Part shown: positions 56,760-64,000 of the stretch, piece by piece
How the letters are laid out: each line of letters opens with the position of its first letter
Numbering within the stretch: the first letter of the stretch is position 1
From: Burkholderia pyrrocinia
GTDB taxonomy: Bacteria > Pseudomonadota > Gammaproteobacteria > Burkholderiales > Burkholderiaceae
Length of the DNA stretch: 64,000 bases
Reading direction: 5' to 3'
Assembly: GCF_022809715.1 (NCBI RefSeq)
Contig: NZ_CP094460.1
Coordinates: 124,001-188,000, forward strand
The notes under the pieces: model-generated
What the model was told of the DNA's origin: nothing
Databases searched by the model: none
The model's input: only the letters and a program-made list of their open reading frames with translations
Position numbers and translations under genes: made by a program

Positions 56760-58226
56760 ATGGACAAAGGCATACTCAAGAACGTTTCGATCAATTTCAT
56801 CGGGCTGATCCTGCCGACCTTCGTGTCGCTGGTGACGGTGCCCGCTTATATCCACGCGCTCGGCGTCGAACGCTATGGCGTCGTCAGCCTCGTGTGGACG
56901 CTGATCGGCTATTTCGGGATCCTCGATCTCGGGATGAGCATGGCCGCGCAGAACCACATCTCGAAGGCGCTCGCGAGCGGCAACGACGACGAAAGCGCGC
57001 GCGTGTTCTGGAGCGCGTTCTGGCTGAATCTCGGCACCGGCGTCGTGGGCGGGCTGCTGATCTATTTCGGCGCGTTCGTCTACACCGCGTATTTCACGAA
57101 GGTGTCGGCCGCGATGCAGCACGAGGTGTATCTCGCGCTGCCGTGGCTCGCGCTCGCGATTCCGCTCGCGAACGTGTCGTGGGTGTTCGCCGGCGCGATC
57201 AACGGCGCCGAACGGTTCGGCGTGTTCAACACGAACCAGACGATCGGCACGTTCCTGTTCCAGTTGCTGCCGCTCGGCGCCGCATGGTGGATCGCGCCGA
57301 ACCTGCAGACCGTGCTCGCCGCGGCAGTCGTCGCGCGGCTGATCGCGGCGGTGATGCTCGGCCACGCCAGCATCAAGGTGCTCGGCATCCGCCGCATCGA
57401 TCCGCCGCAGTGGGGCACCGCGAAGGGGCTGTTCAACTTCGGCGGCTGGATGCTGATCGCGAGCACGACGAGCATGATCGCGGACACGCTCGACCGCGTG
57501 ATGCTCGGCGCCGGAATGGGCGCGAAGTTCGTCACCTACTACACGGTGCCGCAGAACCTCGTCACGCGCCTGAACATGCTGCCGAACGCGCTCGTGCGCA
57601 CGCTGTTCCCGCGCCTGTCGGCGGTCGGCCGCGATCACGCGGACACGCTCGCGCGCCAGTCGCTCGAATTCCTGAACGGCGTGTTCACGCCGGTCGGCAT
57701 CGTCGCGATCTTCGCGCTCGCGCCGTTCCTCACGCTGTGGGTCGGCGCCGATCTCGCCGCGCATTCGGCGCCGGTCGGCCGCGTGCTGGTGATCAGCGTG
57801 TGGCTCGTCGGCCAGGCGAGCGTGACGCGGATCCTGATCCAGTCGCAGGTCAACCCGGCCCGCGCGGCGTTCGCCGGGCTCGTCGAGATGCCGTTCTTCG
57901 TCGGCGGCCTGTGGTTCGGCATTCATCACTTCGGGCTGATCGGCGCGGCGGTGGTCGTCGCGGCGCGTGCGTTCGTCGACTACGGCGTGCTGCTGTATCT
58001 GTCGGCGATCCGGATGCGCGCGATCGTGCTCGACATGCTGGCGCACCTGGCCTTCCTGCTCGCGAGCCTGTTTCTCGCGCAGGCGTGGCCGGGGCTCGGC
58101 GAATCGATCGGCATGTGCGCGATCGTGCTGGTGCTGAACGTCGCGTGGTCGCTCACGATGACGCCGGGGCTGCGTGCGCTCGTGCGTGACCTGTTTGTCC
58201 GTCTCAATGCGAGGAAAACGATATGA
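56760..58226 (+). CDS. bceQ: Wzx-type repeat-unit flippase, BceQ
   Basis: A 488-residue MATE/MOP-family polysaccharide flippase with 12-14 predicted helices. It starts KGILKNVSINFIGLILPTFVSLVTVPAYIHALGVERYGVVSLVWTLIGYFGILDLG, the standard Wzx N-terminus. It would move lipid-linked cepacian repeat units across the inner membrane. It follows bceP by 49 nt and overlaps bceR by 4 nt (ATGA). Confidence 0.88.
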   Translation: MDKGILKNVSINFIGLILPTFVSLVTVPAYIHALGVERYGVVSLVWTLIGYFGILDLGMSMAAQNHISKALASGNDDESARVFWSAFWLNLGTGVVGGLLIYFGAFVYTAYFTKVSAAMQHEVYLALPWLALAIPLANVSWVFAGAINGAERFGVFNTNQTIGTFLFQLLPLGAAWWIAPNLQTVLAAAVVARLIAAVMLGHASIKVLGIRRIDPPQWGTAKGLFNFGGWMLIASTTSMIADTLDRVMLGAGMGAKFVTYYTVPQNLVTRLNMLPNALVRTLFPRLSAVGRDHADTLARQSLEFLNGVFTPVGIVAIFALAPFLTLWVGADLAAHSAPVGRVLVISVWLVGQASVTRILIQSQVNPARAAFAGLVEMPFFVGGLWFGIHHFGLIGAAVVVAARAFVDYGVLLYLSAIRMRAIVLDMLAHLAFLLASLFLAQAWPGLGESIGMCAIVLVLNVAWSLTMTPGLRALVRDLFVRLNARKTI

Positions 58227-60691
58227 ATCGCGATCTGGCGGAACACGCCATCCTGAACCTCGCCACCGCCGATGCGGCTGCGGCCGAAGCGGGCGATGCC
58301 GCCGCGCTGCGCCGGTCCATGCCGGCCGAGCGGGCCAGCGCGCGCCAGCCGGCACGCGCGCTGCGCGTGGCGATCGTCCACGACTGGCTCGTCACCTATG
58401 CAGGCGCCGAGCGCGTGCTCGAACAGATCGTCGCGTGCTTTCCCGACGCGGACCTGTTCAGCCTCGTCGATTTTCTCGACGACCGCGCGTTCGTGCGCGG
58501 CAAGCCGGTGACGACGTCGTTTATCCAGAAACTGCCGTTCGCGCGCACCAAGTACCGCAGCTACCTGCCGCTGATGCCGCTCGCGATCGAGCAGCTCGAC
58601 GTGTCCGACTACGATCTCGTGATCTCGAGCAGCCACGCGGTCGCGAAGGGCGTGCTGACAGGGCCGGACCAGGTGCACATCAGCTACGTGCATTCGCCGA
58701 TCCGCTATGCGTGGGACCTGCAGCACCAGTACCTGGAGCAGTCGAACCTCACGCACGGGCCGAAATCGCTGCTCGCGCGGATGATTCTTCACTACATCCG
58801 CAACTGGGACACGCGCACCGCGAACGCGGTGGACGGCTTCGTCGCGAACTCCGCGTTCATCGCGCGGCGCATCAAGAAGGTCTACCACCGCGACGCGGCG
58901 GTGATCTTCCCGCCGGTCGACGTCGACGGTTTCTCGCTGAACGCGGTCAAGGACGATTTCTACCTGACCGCGTCGCGGATGGTGCCGTACAAGAAGATCG
59001 ACCTGATCGTCGAGGCGTTCTCGAAGACGCCCGAACGCAAGCTGGTCGTGATCGGCGACGGCCCCGAGATGCAGAAGATCCGCGCGAAGGCCGGCCCGAA
59101 CGTCGAGATCATGGGCTACCAGCCGTTCGCGGTGCTGCACGACCGGATGCGGCGCGCGAAGGCGTTCGTGTTCGCGGCCGAGGAGGATTTCGGGATCTCG
59201 GTCGTCGAGGCGCAGGCCTGCGGTACGCCGGTGATCGCATACGGCAAGGGCGGTGCGCTCGAAACCGTGCTCGACCCGCAATCGGGCGCGAATCCGACCG
59301 GGCTGTTCTTCGACGAGCAGACGCCGCACGCGATCGTCGCGGCCGTCGACGATTTCGAGCGCGCGCCGCAGCGCTTCACGCCGAACGCATGCCGCGCGAA
59401 CGCGGAGCGGTTTTCCGCCGATACGTTCCGGCGGCGCTTTCTCGACTATGTGGAAACCGCGCTGCCCGGCTCGACCGCGCAGCGCGGCACGGCCGTCGCG
59501 CCGATGCCGGCCGCGCGCGGCCCGGCGACGCTCGTGCTCGACCAGAGCGGCGTGCTCGGCGGCGCCGAGCTGTCGCTGCTCGAGATCATGAAGCACATGC
59601 GCGCGAACGCCGACGTGCTGCTGTTCGACGACGGCCCGTTCCGCGCGGCGCTCGACGAGATCGGCGCGCGCGTCGACGTGGTCGACCAGGGCGCGCTGGC
59701 GGCCGTGCGCAAGCAGGGCGGCGTGTCGGTCGGCGCATTGAAACAGCTCGTGCGGCTCGTGCGCGACGTCGCGCGGCGCGCGCGCCGTGCCGAGGTGATC
59801 TACGCGAACACGCAGCGCGCGATGGTGGTCGCCGCGCTCGCCGGGCGGCTCGCGCGCAAGCCGGTGGTCTGGCATCTGCGCGACATCGTCAGCACTGACC
59901 ATTTCGGCAGCAAGCAATTGCTGGCGATCAAGTACTGCGCGCGGCTCGGCGTCACGCGCGTGATCGCGAACTCCGATGCTTCCGCGCAGGCGTTCCGCAC
60001 GCTGACGGGCTTCACGCCGCAGCACGTCGACGTCGTGTTCAACGGCATTTCGGCCGAGCCGTTCGATGCGCTGGAAGGCGTCAGCCAGGCTGCGCTGCGC
60101 GCGCGCCTCGGGTTGCCGCAGGATGCGTGGCTCGTCGGCTCGTTCAGCCGTCTGGCGCGCTGGAAGGGGCAGCACGTGCTGCTGGAGGCTGCCGCGCGGC
60201 ATCCCGACATGCACGTGGTGCTGGTCGGCGCGCCGTTGTTCGGCGAGGACGAATACGCGGCGCAACTGCACGAATACGTCGCGCGGCACGGGATGGGCGC
60301 GCGCGTGCATTTCCTCGGGTTCCAGCGCGACGTGGCCGCGTGCATGACGGCGGTCGACGTCGTCGCGCACACGTCGATCACGCCGGAGCCGTTCGGGCGC
60401 GTGATCGTCGAAGGGATGCTCGCGCGCCGGCCGGTCGTCGCGGCCCGCGCGGGCGGCGTCGTCGAGATCATCGAGGACGGCGACAACGGGCTGCTCTGCG
60501 AGCCGGGCGATGCGACCGCGCTGGCCAATGCGCTGGATACGCTGAAGCGCGACGGCGCGCTGCGCGAGCGGCTCGTCGCGAGCGGGCGCGTGACGGCGGT
60601 GCGCCGGTTCGGCACCGAGACCTACGTGGAGCGGGTCGAGAAGATTCTCGCTGATACGGCGAAGGCTGCGAAGGCGAAGAAGCGGGCGTAG
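58223..60691 (+). CDS. bceR: Two-domain glycosyltransferase, BceR
   Basis: An 822-residue cytosolic fusion of two GT4-type (GT-B) transferases. Domain 1 (about 48-425) has VAIVHDWLVTYAGAERVLEQIV, SYVHSPIRYAWDL and EEDFGISVVEAQACGTPVIAYGKGGALETV. Domain 2 (about 432-815) has LVLDQSGVLGGAELSLLEIM and SITPEPFGRVIVEGMLARRPVVAARAGGVVEII with the E-x7-E motif. Two transferases in one chain could add consecutive sugars to the repeat unit. It is coupled to bceQ by a 4-nt overlap. Confidence 0.9.
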   Translation: MNRDLAEHAILNLATADAAAAEAGDAAALRRSMPAERASARQPARALRVAIVHDWLVTYAGAERVLEQIVACFPDADLFSLVDFLDDRAFVRGKPVTTSFIQKLPFARTKYRSYLPLMPLAIEQLDVSDYDLVISSSHAVAKGVLTGPDQVHISYVHSPIRYAWDLQHQYLEQSNLTHGPKSLLARMILHYIRNWDTRTANAVDGFVANSAFIARRIKKVYHRDAAVIFPPVDVDGFSLNAVKDDFYLTASRMVPYKKIDLIVEAFSKTPERKLVVIGDGPEMQKIRAKAGPNVEIMGYQPFAVLHDRMRRAKAFVFAAEEDFGISVVEAQACGTPVIAYGKGGALETVLDPQSGANPTGLFFDEQTPHAIVAAVDDFERAPQRFTPNACRANAERFSADTFRRRFLDYVETALPGSTAQRGTAVAPMPAARGPATLVLDQSGVLGGAELSLLEIMKHMRANADVLLFDDGPFRAALDEIGARVDVVDQGALAAVRKQGGVSVGALKQLVRLVRDVARRARRAEVIYANTQRAMVVAALAGRLARKPVVWHLRDIVSTDHFGSKQLLAIKYCARLGVTRVIANSDASAQAFRTLTGFTPQHVDVVFNGISAEPFDALEGVSQAALRARLGLPQDAWLVGSFSRLARWKGQHVLLEAAARHPDMHVVLVGAPLFGEDEYAAQLHEYVARHGMGARVHFLGFQRDVAACMTAVDVVAHTSITPEPFGRVIVEGMLARRPVVAARAGGVVEIIEDGDNGLLCEPGDATALANALDTLKRDGALRERLVASGRVTAVRRFGTETYVERVEKILADTAKAAKAKKRA

Positions 60692-61094
60692 CAGACGGCG
60701 CCAGCCGGCGGGAAACGAAACGAGCCCTCATGCGGTGTTGTGCCGCGTGGGGGCTTCGTATTTCAGCGGGTGCGTTTGGTCGGGCGAGTGGCGGGTGGGC
60801 TGGTGCGGGCCGTGTCGTGCACGGGCGTGGGATCGACCGGTTGCCGTTTCGATCGGGATCGTGCGGCTGACGGGGCGGCAAGGCGGCCAGGTGGCCAGGC
60901 GGCGCAGGGACGAATCCGATAGGGGGCAGCCCAGGGCCGGTGCATTGCGACCGGACAGGCGGCCGTCACGCGCGCCGGCATACAGGGTTGGTTGTGTATC
61001 CTCCTGACCCGCCATGCAACCGCGCTTCGGTCGTGAAAAAGCCCCCGCGCAGCAAGGCGCTGCACGGGGGCTTCGAAACCGGTCCGGCCGTGGA
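60692..61094. other. Convergent intergenic region between bceR and bceS
   Basis: About 400 nt without a supported gene. On the bceR side ACGAGCCC...GGGGCTTCGT (about 60720-60760) with inner GCGG/CCGC forms an imperfect terminator-like hairpin. On the bceS side lies the terminator at 61036-61071. The middle is GC-rich with only chance frames. Confidence 0.6.
61036..61071 (-). terminator. bceS terminator
   Basis: On the minus strand GCCCCCGTGCAGC pairs with GCTGCGCGGGGGC around GCCTT (12 of 13 Watson-Crick, one mismatch) and is followed by TTTTT. It lies 24 nt after the bceS stop. Confidence 0.9.
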
Positions 61095-62270
61095 TCAGAC
61101 GGCCCGCTCGGGCGCCTGCGCGACGACTCGGGCAGCGCGCGTCGGCTTGAAACTGGCCGACCACGTCATCGCCGGCCGTTCGAACATCCGGTAGAACAGG
61201 TACGCGACCGGAATCGCGGCGGCCATGAACGCGATCGACGGCCAGATCGACAGTTGCAGTTCGGAGTGGAACAGCACCGAGCCGAGGCACACGAACAGCG
61301 GCAGGTGGATCAGGTACAGCGAGTAGCTGAAGTCGCCGAACCAGCCGAGCACGCGCAGCGGCGGCGTCGGGCGCGGCGGGCGCGCGAGCGCGCGGTACAG
61401 GAAGCACGCGAAGCCGGCCGACCACAGCTGGAACGCGCCGTACTGGCCGAAACGGAACGCGCCGCAACCGGCGGCCAGCAGCACGGCGGCCGCGACGTAC
61501 CACGCGCGCGACGGCACGGCGGCCGCGCCGCGCGCCTGCTGAGCCCGCACGTCGGCGATCCATGCGCCGATCGTCCAGGACAGCCAGTACGACGTGAAGA
61601 ACTGCAGGTCGTGCCGTTCGAGCAGCCACGCCGACGCGACGTTGACGAGCGCGACCGCGGCCACGACGGCCGGCATGCCGATGCGCCGGCGCAGCGCGAA
61701 CAGCAGCGGGTAGATCGCGTAGAACTGCACTTCGAGCGACAGCGTCCACAGTGCGCCGTTCGACCCGTACGTGTAGCCGGCGACGCCCTGCAGCGAGAAC
61801 AGGTTCACGAGGAACGCGGTGATGCCGATGTCGCGGATCTTGTGGCTGACGGGCTCGATCTGCAGGCTGACCAGGTCGAGCGCGAGCGTAAACAGCAGCG
61901 CGGCGAGCAGCACCGGGTAGATGCGCGCGAACCGGCGTGCCCAGAAGTTGGGCGCGTCGAGCCGGTACGCGGGATCGGCCGCGAGCTTGAGCGCCGCGTT
62001 GCGGTGGATGCAGTAGCCGCTGATCACGAAGAAGATCGGCACGCCGGCGGAGCCCCACGCGAACGGGAAGGTCAGGTAGCCGACGATCACGCTCGGGTCG
62101 AGCGCGCGACCGTAAGCATGATGGAAGGTCTGCATCCCGACCCAGACGATCTGGCGGCAGTGGAAATAGGCGACGAGCAGCGCCGCGAAGCCGCGCATCG
62201 CGTCGATGACGTGTTCCTTGTGATCGGCGACGGGCGGCGCGGTCAGAGACGATCCGCTGAAAGCTTGCAT
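61095..62270 (-). CDS. bceS: Acyltransferase-3 family membrane O-acyltransferase, BceS
   Basis: Second putative exopolysaccharide O-acyltransferase, 391 residues with about ten helices. It contains HVIDAMRGFAALLVAYFHCRQ (family motif with the essential His), GVPIFFVISGYCIHRNAALKLA, LWTLSLEVQFYAIYPLLF and YLIHLPLFVCLG. It is leftward and convergent with bceR. Differences from BceO suggest a different sugar or position. Confidence 0.88.
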   Translation of the reverse strand: MQAFSGSSLTAPPVADHKEHVIDAMRGFAALLVAYFHCRQIVWVGMQTFHHAYGRALDPSVIVGYLTFPFAWGSAGVPIFFVISGYCIHRNAALKLAADPAYRLDAPNFWARRFARIYPVLLAALLFTLALDLVSLQIEPVSHKIRDIGITAFLVNLFSLQGVAGYTYGSNGALWTLSLEVQFYAIYPLLFALRRRIGMPAVVAAVALVNVASAWLLERHDLQFFTSYWLSWTIGAWIADVRAQQARGAAAVPSRAWYVAAAVLLAAGCGAFRFGQYGAFQLWSAGFACFLYRALARPPRPTPPLRVLGWFGDFSYSLYLIHLPLFVCLGSVLFHSELQLSIWPSIAFMAAAIPVAYLFYRMFERPAMTWSASFKPTRAARVVAQAPERAV

Positions 62271-62498
62271 GCGATTCGATTCCTTGCGACGGATGGTGTG
62301 GAAGACGGACGAACGGGAAGTCTCATCGTAATGCGCAAGAATTCGATCAATGAATAAAAAAATCTCGCCCGGAAATAACGGAATTCCGCATGATGGTTTT
62401 ATCGGGGTTCTGAAAGCGGTTCCGCAGGCGCGTCAATTATTTACCGATTTTTTTCTGATAGTTTGAAGCTCCAGTTGATTGATGCAAGGAGCGGCAAG
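62271..62498. other. AT-rich gap between bceS and the small membrane protein
   Basis: Divergent promoter region of about 230 nt containing A7 and T7 tracts (near 62350 and 62447) and otherwise low GC. Promoter boxes cannot be fixed with confidence. Confidence 0.5.
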
Positions 62499-62642
62499 AT
62501 GGACATGCATTGGATCGCGAGCGCTGCAGTACTGCTGGTCATGGCCGTGCTGTCGGCGTACCGCGAAGCGCTGAAGAACGAGCCGATTCGCCCGGGCCTC
62601 GAACGGGGCGGCGTGCCCTATATCGAGGAATTCGAATCGTAA
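62499..62642 (+). CDS. Small single-pass membrane protein, 47 residues
   Basis: The ORF starts MDMHWIASAAVLLVMAVLSA: an N-terminal transmembrane helix of about 17 residues. A short charged tail follows (YREALKNEPIRPGLERGGVP, then an acidic end in EEFES). AAGGAG sits 8 nt before the ATG, and codon use is GC-rich like real genes. It lies between bceS and bceT, so it may be part of the cepacian unit. I recognise no family. Confidence 0.65.
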   Translation: MDMHWIASAAVLLVMAVLSAYREALKNEPIRPGLERGGVPYIEEFES

Positions 62643-62872
62643 GAATTTGTATCTGGAAAATCGGTAATTTGTTTCTGCTTCGGCACTCGGTCCGGCAATA
62701 TCGACCGGATTGAAAGGATTATATTTTTTTCGGAAACATTGGGCAATCAGTCCATATCGAAAATGAGCGGAGTGGAATTGGCAGTGCCGTCGATTCTCGA
62801 TATGCCGTTCGGAACACAATCGCGCCGGGTCGCAGATGGACGCGGCGCAGTCAACGCAATCAGGATGCGAAC
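62643..62872. other. AT-rich leader region of bceT
   Basis: A 230-nt gap with a low-GC stretch at 62640-62780 (for example TTATATTTTTTT at 62719) and a GC-rich part after 62820. It probably carries a bceT promoter. No ORF is supported. Confidence 0.45.
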
Positions 62873-63760
62873 ATGTTGAAAGTCACCAAGGCCGTGTTCC
62901 CCGTTGCCGGTCTCGGCACGCGGTTCCTCCCGGCAACGAAGGCGAGCCCGAAGGAAATGTTGCCCGTCGTCGACAAGCCGCTGATCCAGTACGCGGTCGA
63001 GGAAGCGATCAACGCCGGTATCACCGAGATGATCTTCGTCACCGGGCGCAGCAAGCGCGCGATCGAGGATCACTTCGACAAGTCGTACGAGATCGAGGCC
63101 GAACTCGAGGCGCGCGGCAAGGAAAAGCTGCTCGAACTCGTGCGCGGCATCAAGCCGAGCCACGTCAACTGCTTCTACGTGCGCCAGCCGGAAGCACTTG
63201 GCCTCGGCCATGCGGTGTTGTGCGCGGAAAAGCTCGTGCACGGCGAGCCGTTCGCGGTGATCCTCGCCGACGACCTGCTGCACGGCGAGCAGCCGGTGCT
63301 CAAGCAGCTCGTCGACGTGTTCGACCACTATCACAGCTCGGTGATCGGGGTCGAGACGATCCCGCGCGAGGACAGCCGCTCGTACGGCGTCGTCGAAGGC
63401 CGCGAATGGGAAGAGGACATCATCAAGCTGTCGGGCATCATCGAGAAGCCCGCGCCCGAGGATGCGCCGTCGAATCTCGGCGTGGTCGGTCGTTACGTGT
63501 TCATGCCGACGATCTTCGATCACCTGCGCAAGCTCAAGCCGGGCGCGGGTGGCGAACTGCAATTGACCGACGCGGTCCAGACGCTGCTCGCGAACGAGCA
63601 GGTGCTCGCGTACCGCTACTACGGCACGCGTTTCGACTGCGGCAGCAAGATCGGCTATCTCAAGGCAACCGTCGAACTCGCGCTCCAGCATCCGGAAGTG
63701 AGCCGCGAATTCGAGGCGTACCTGCGTACCTGCTTGCCCGCGCTGGCCGCCGTCGCGTAG
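62873..63760 (+). CDS. bceT: UTP-glucose-1-phosphate uridylyltransferase, BceT
   Basis: Makes UDP-glucose, precursor of the glucose, galactose and glucuronate of cepacian and of other cell carbohydrates. The 295-residue GalU-family enzyme has [39 protein letters not shown] at the N-terminus, [25 protein letters not shown] with the metal-binding Asp pair, and [18 protein letters not shown] near the end. It terminates at a strong hairpin. Confidence 0.95.
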   Translation: MLKVTKAVFPVAGLGTRFLPATKASPKEMLPVVDKPLIQYAVEEAINAGITEMIFVTGRSKRAIEDHFDKSYEIEAELEARGKEKLLELVRGIKPSHVNCFYVRQPEALGLGHAVLCAEKLVHGEPFAVILADDLLHGEQPVLKQLVDVFDHYHSSVIGVETIPREDSRSYGVVEGREWEEDIIKLSGIIEKPAPEDAPSNLGVVGRYVFMPTIFDHLRKLKPGAGGELQLTDAVQTLLANEQVLAYRYYGTRFDCGSKIGYLKATVELALQHPEVSREFEAYLRTCLPALAAVA

Positions 63761-63803
63761 GCGGCCGCGCGCTCCGTTGTTTCAGGTGGTGGTTGTTCCG
63801 TTG

Positions 63804-63834
63804 GCCCCGGCCGCTCAGGCGCCGGGGCTTTTTT
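63804..63834 (+). terminator. bceT terminator
   Basis: GCCCCGGC (63804-63811) pairs with GCCGGGGC (63821-63828), followed by TTTTTT. The remaining bases to the window end (63835-64000) show no supported feature. Confidence 0.9.
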
Positions 63835-64000
63835 GCATTTGCCGGTGCGCGATCGTGGTGCGTTCGGCCGGCTTGTCGTGCGGTCGGGTTCGCGTGGAGC
63901 GTGGTGCCGTGTGTGGAGCGGGGCGCTCCGGCGCGGTCCGGCGTCACGCCTGAAACTGGTGCCGAAGCACTTGCCGGGGTGTGCGGTGCGGCGTTGTTGT

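Noticed and set aside
60728..61015. 95-codon minus-strand frame between bceR and bceS
   Set aside because: Lies downstream of the bceS terminator without a ribosome site; Pro/Arg/Thr-rich chance frame.

Overview
The window reads as part of the second chromosome of a Burkholderia cepacia complex bacterium. GC content and third-position GC are very high. The gene order (an acnA-prpD-mdh arm divergent from gntR-sdhCDAB-sdhE-gltA, then leuCDB, asd, truA-trpFBA-accD-folC, purF, metZ and a cepacian-type polysaccharide block) matches my memory of that replicon. The species call is an inference. I saw no tRNA, rRNA, CRISPR array, insertion sequence or phage gene.

Layout. (1) 1-12.9 kb: TCA-cycle divergon. 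mdh, a CitE-like lyase, an MliC-like secreted protein, prpD and acnA (cut by the window edge) run leftward. A GntR/UTRA regulator, sdhCDAB, sdhE and gltA run rightward. A perfect 16-bp palindrome lies between the arms. (2) 12.9-30.2 kb: accessory amino-acid and aromatic metabolism. It holds AraC, VOC, YbiU, DdaH, Lrp and permease genes, then an amidase, LysR, MFS, a two-subunit Rieske dioxygenase, a close homologue of tryptophan 2-monooxygenase (IaaM), a GST-fold protein and a cupin. Two tandem Tat-exported proteins of unknown function close the block. (3) 30.2-35.3 kb: leucine genes leuC, an entericidin-like lipoprotein, leuD and leuB, then asd. asd is preceded by a short ORF whose end is almost entirely Thr, Ile and Lys codons, an apparent attenuation leader. 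(4) 35.3-39.6 kb: a lone flagellar hook gene, an AT-rich gap with an 18-bp inverted repeat, and a fimV homologue broken by a one-base frameshift. (5) 39.6-50.9 kb: a long housekeeping run truA-trpF-trpB-DNA methyltransferase-trpA-accD-folC-SPOR protein-cvpA-purF, then metZ behind a SAM-II-like riboswitch and a terminator. (6) 50.9-63.8 kb: the second cepacian cluster, bceM-bceT by order and content. It covers GDP-D-rhamnose and UDP-glucose synthesis, a flippase, a two-domain glycosyltransferase, two O-acyltransferases, a secreted propeller-like protein, and an unlisted 47-residue membrane protein.

The most notable observations are the Thr/Ile/Lys leader before asd, the SAM-II-like element before metZ, the indole-acetamide-type enzyme set, the Tat-exported paralogue pair and the fimV frameshift. 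Family calls rest on motifs and remembered homologues; no database search was run.
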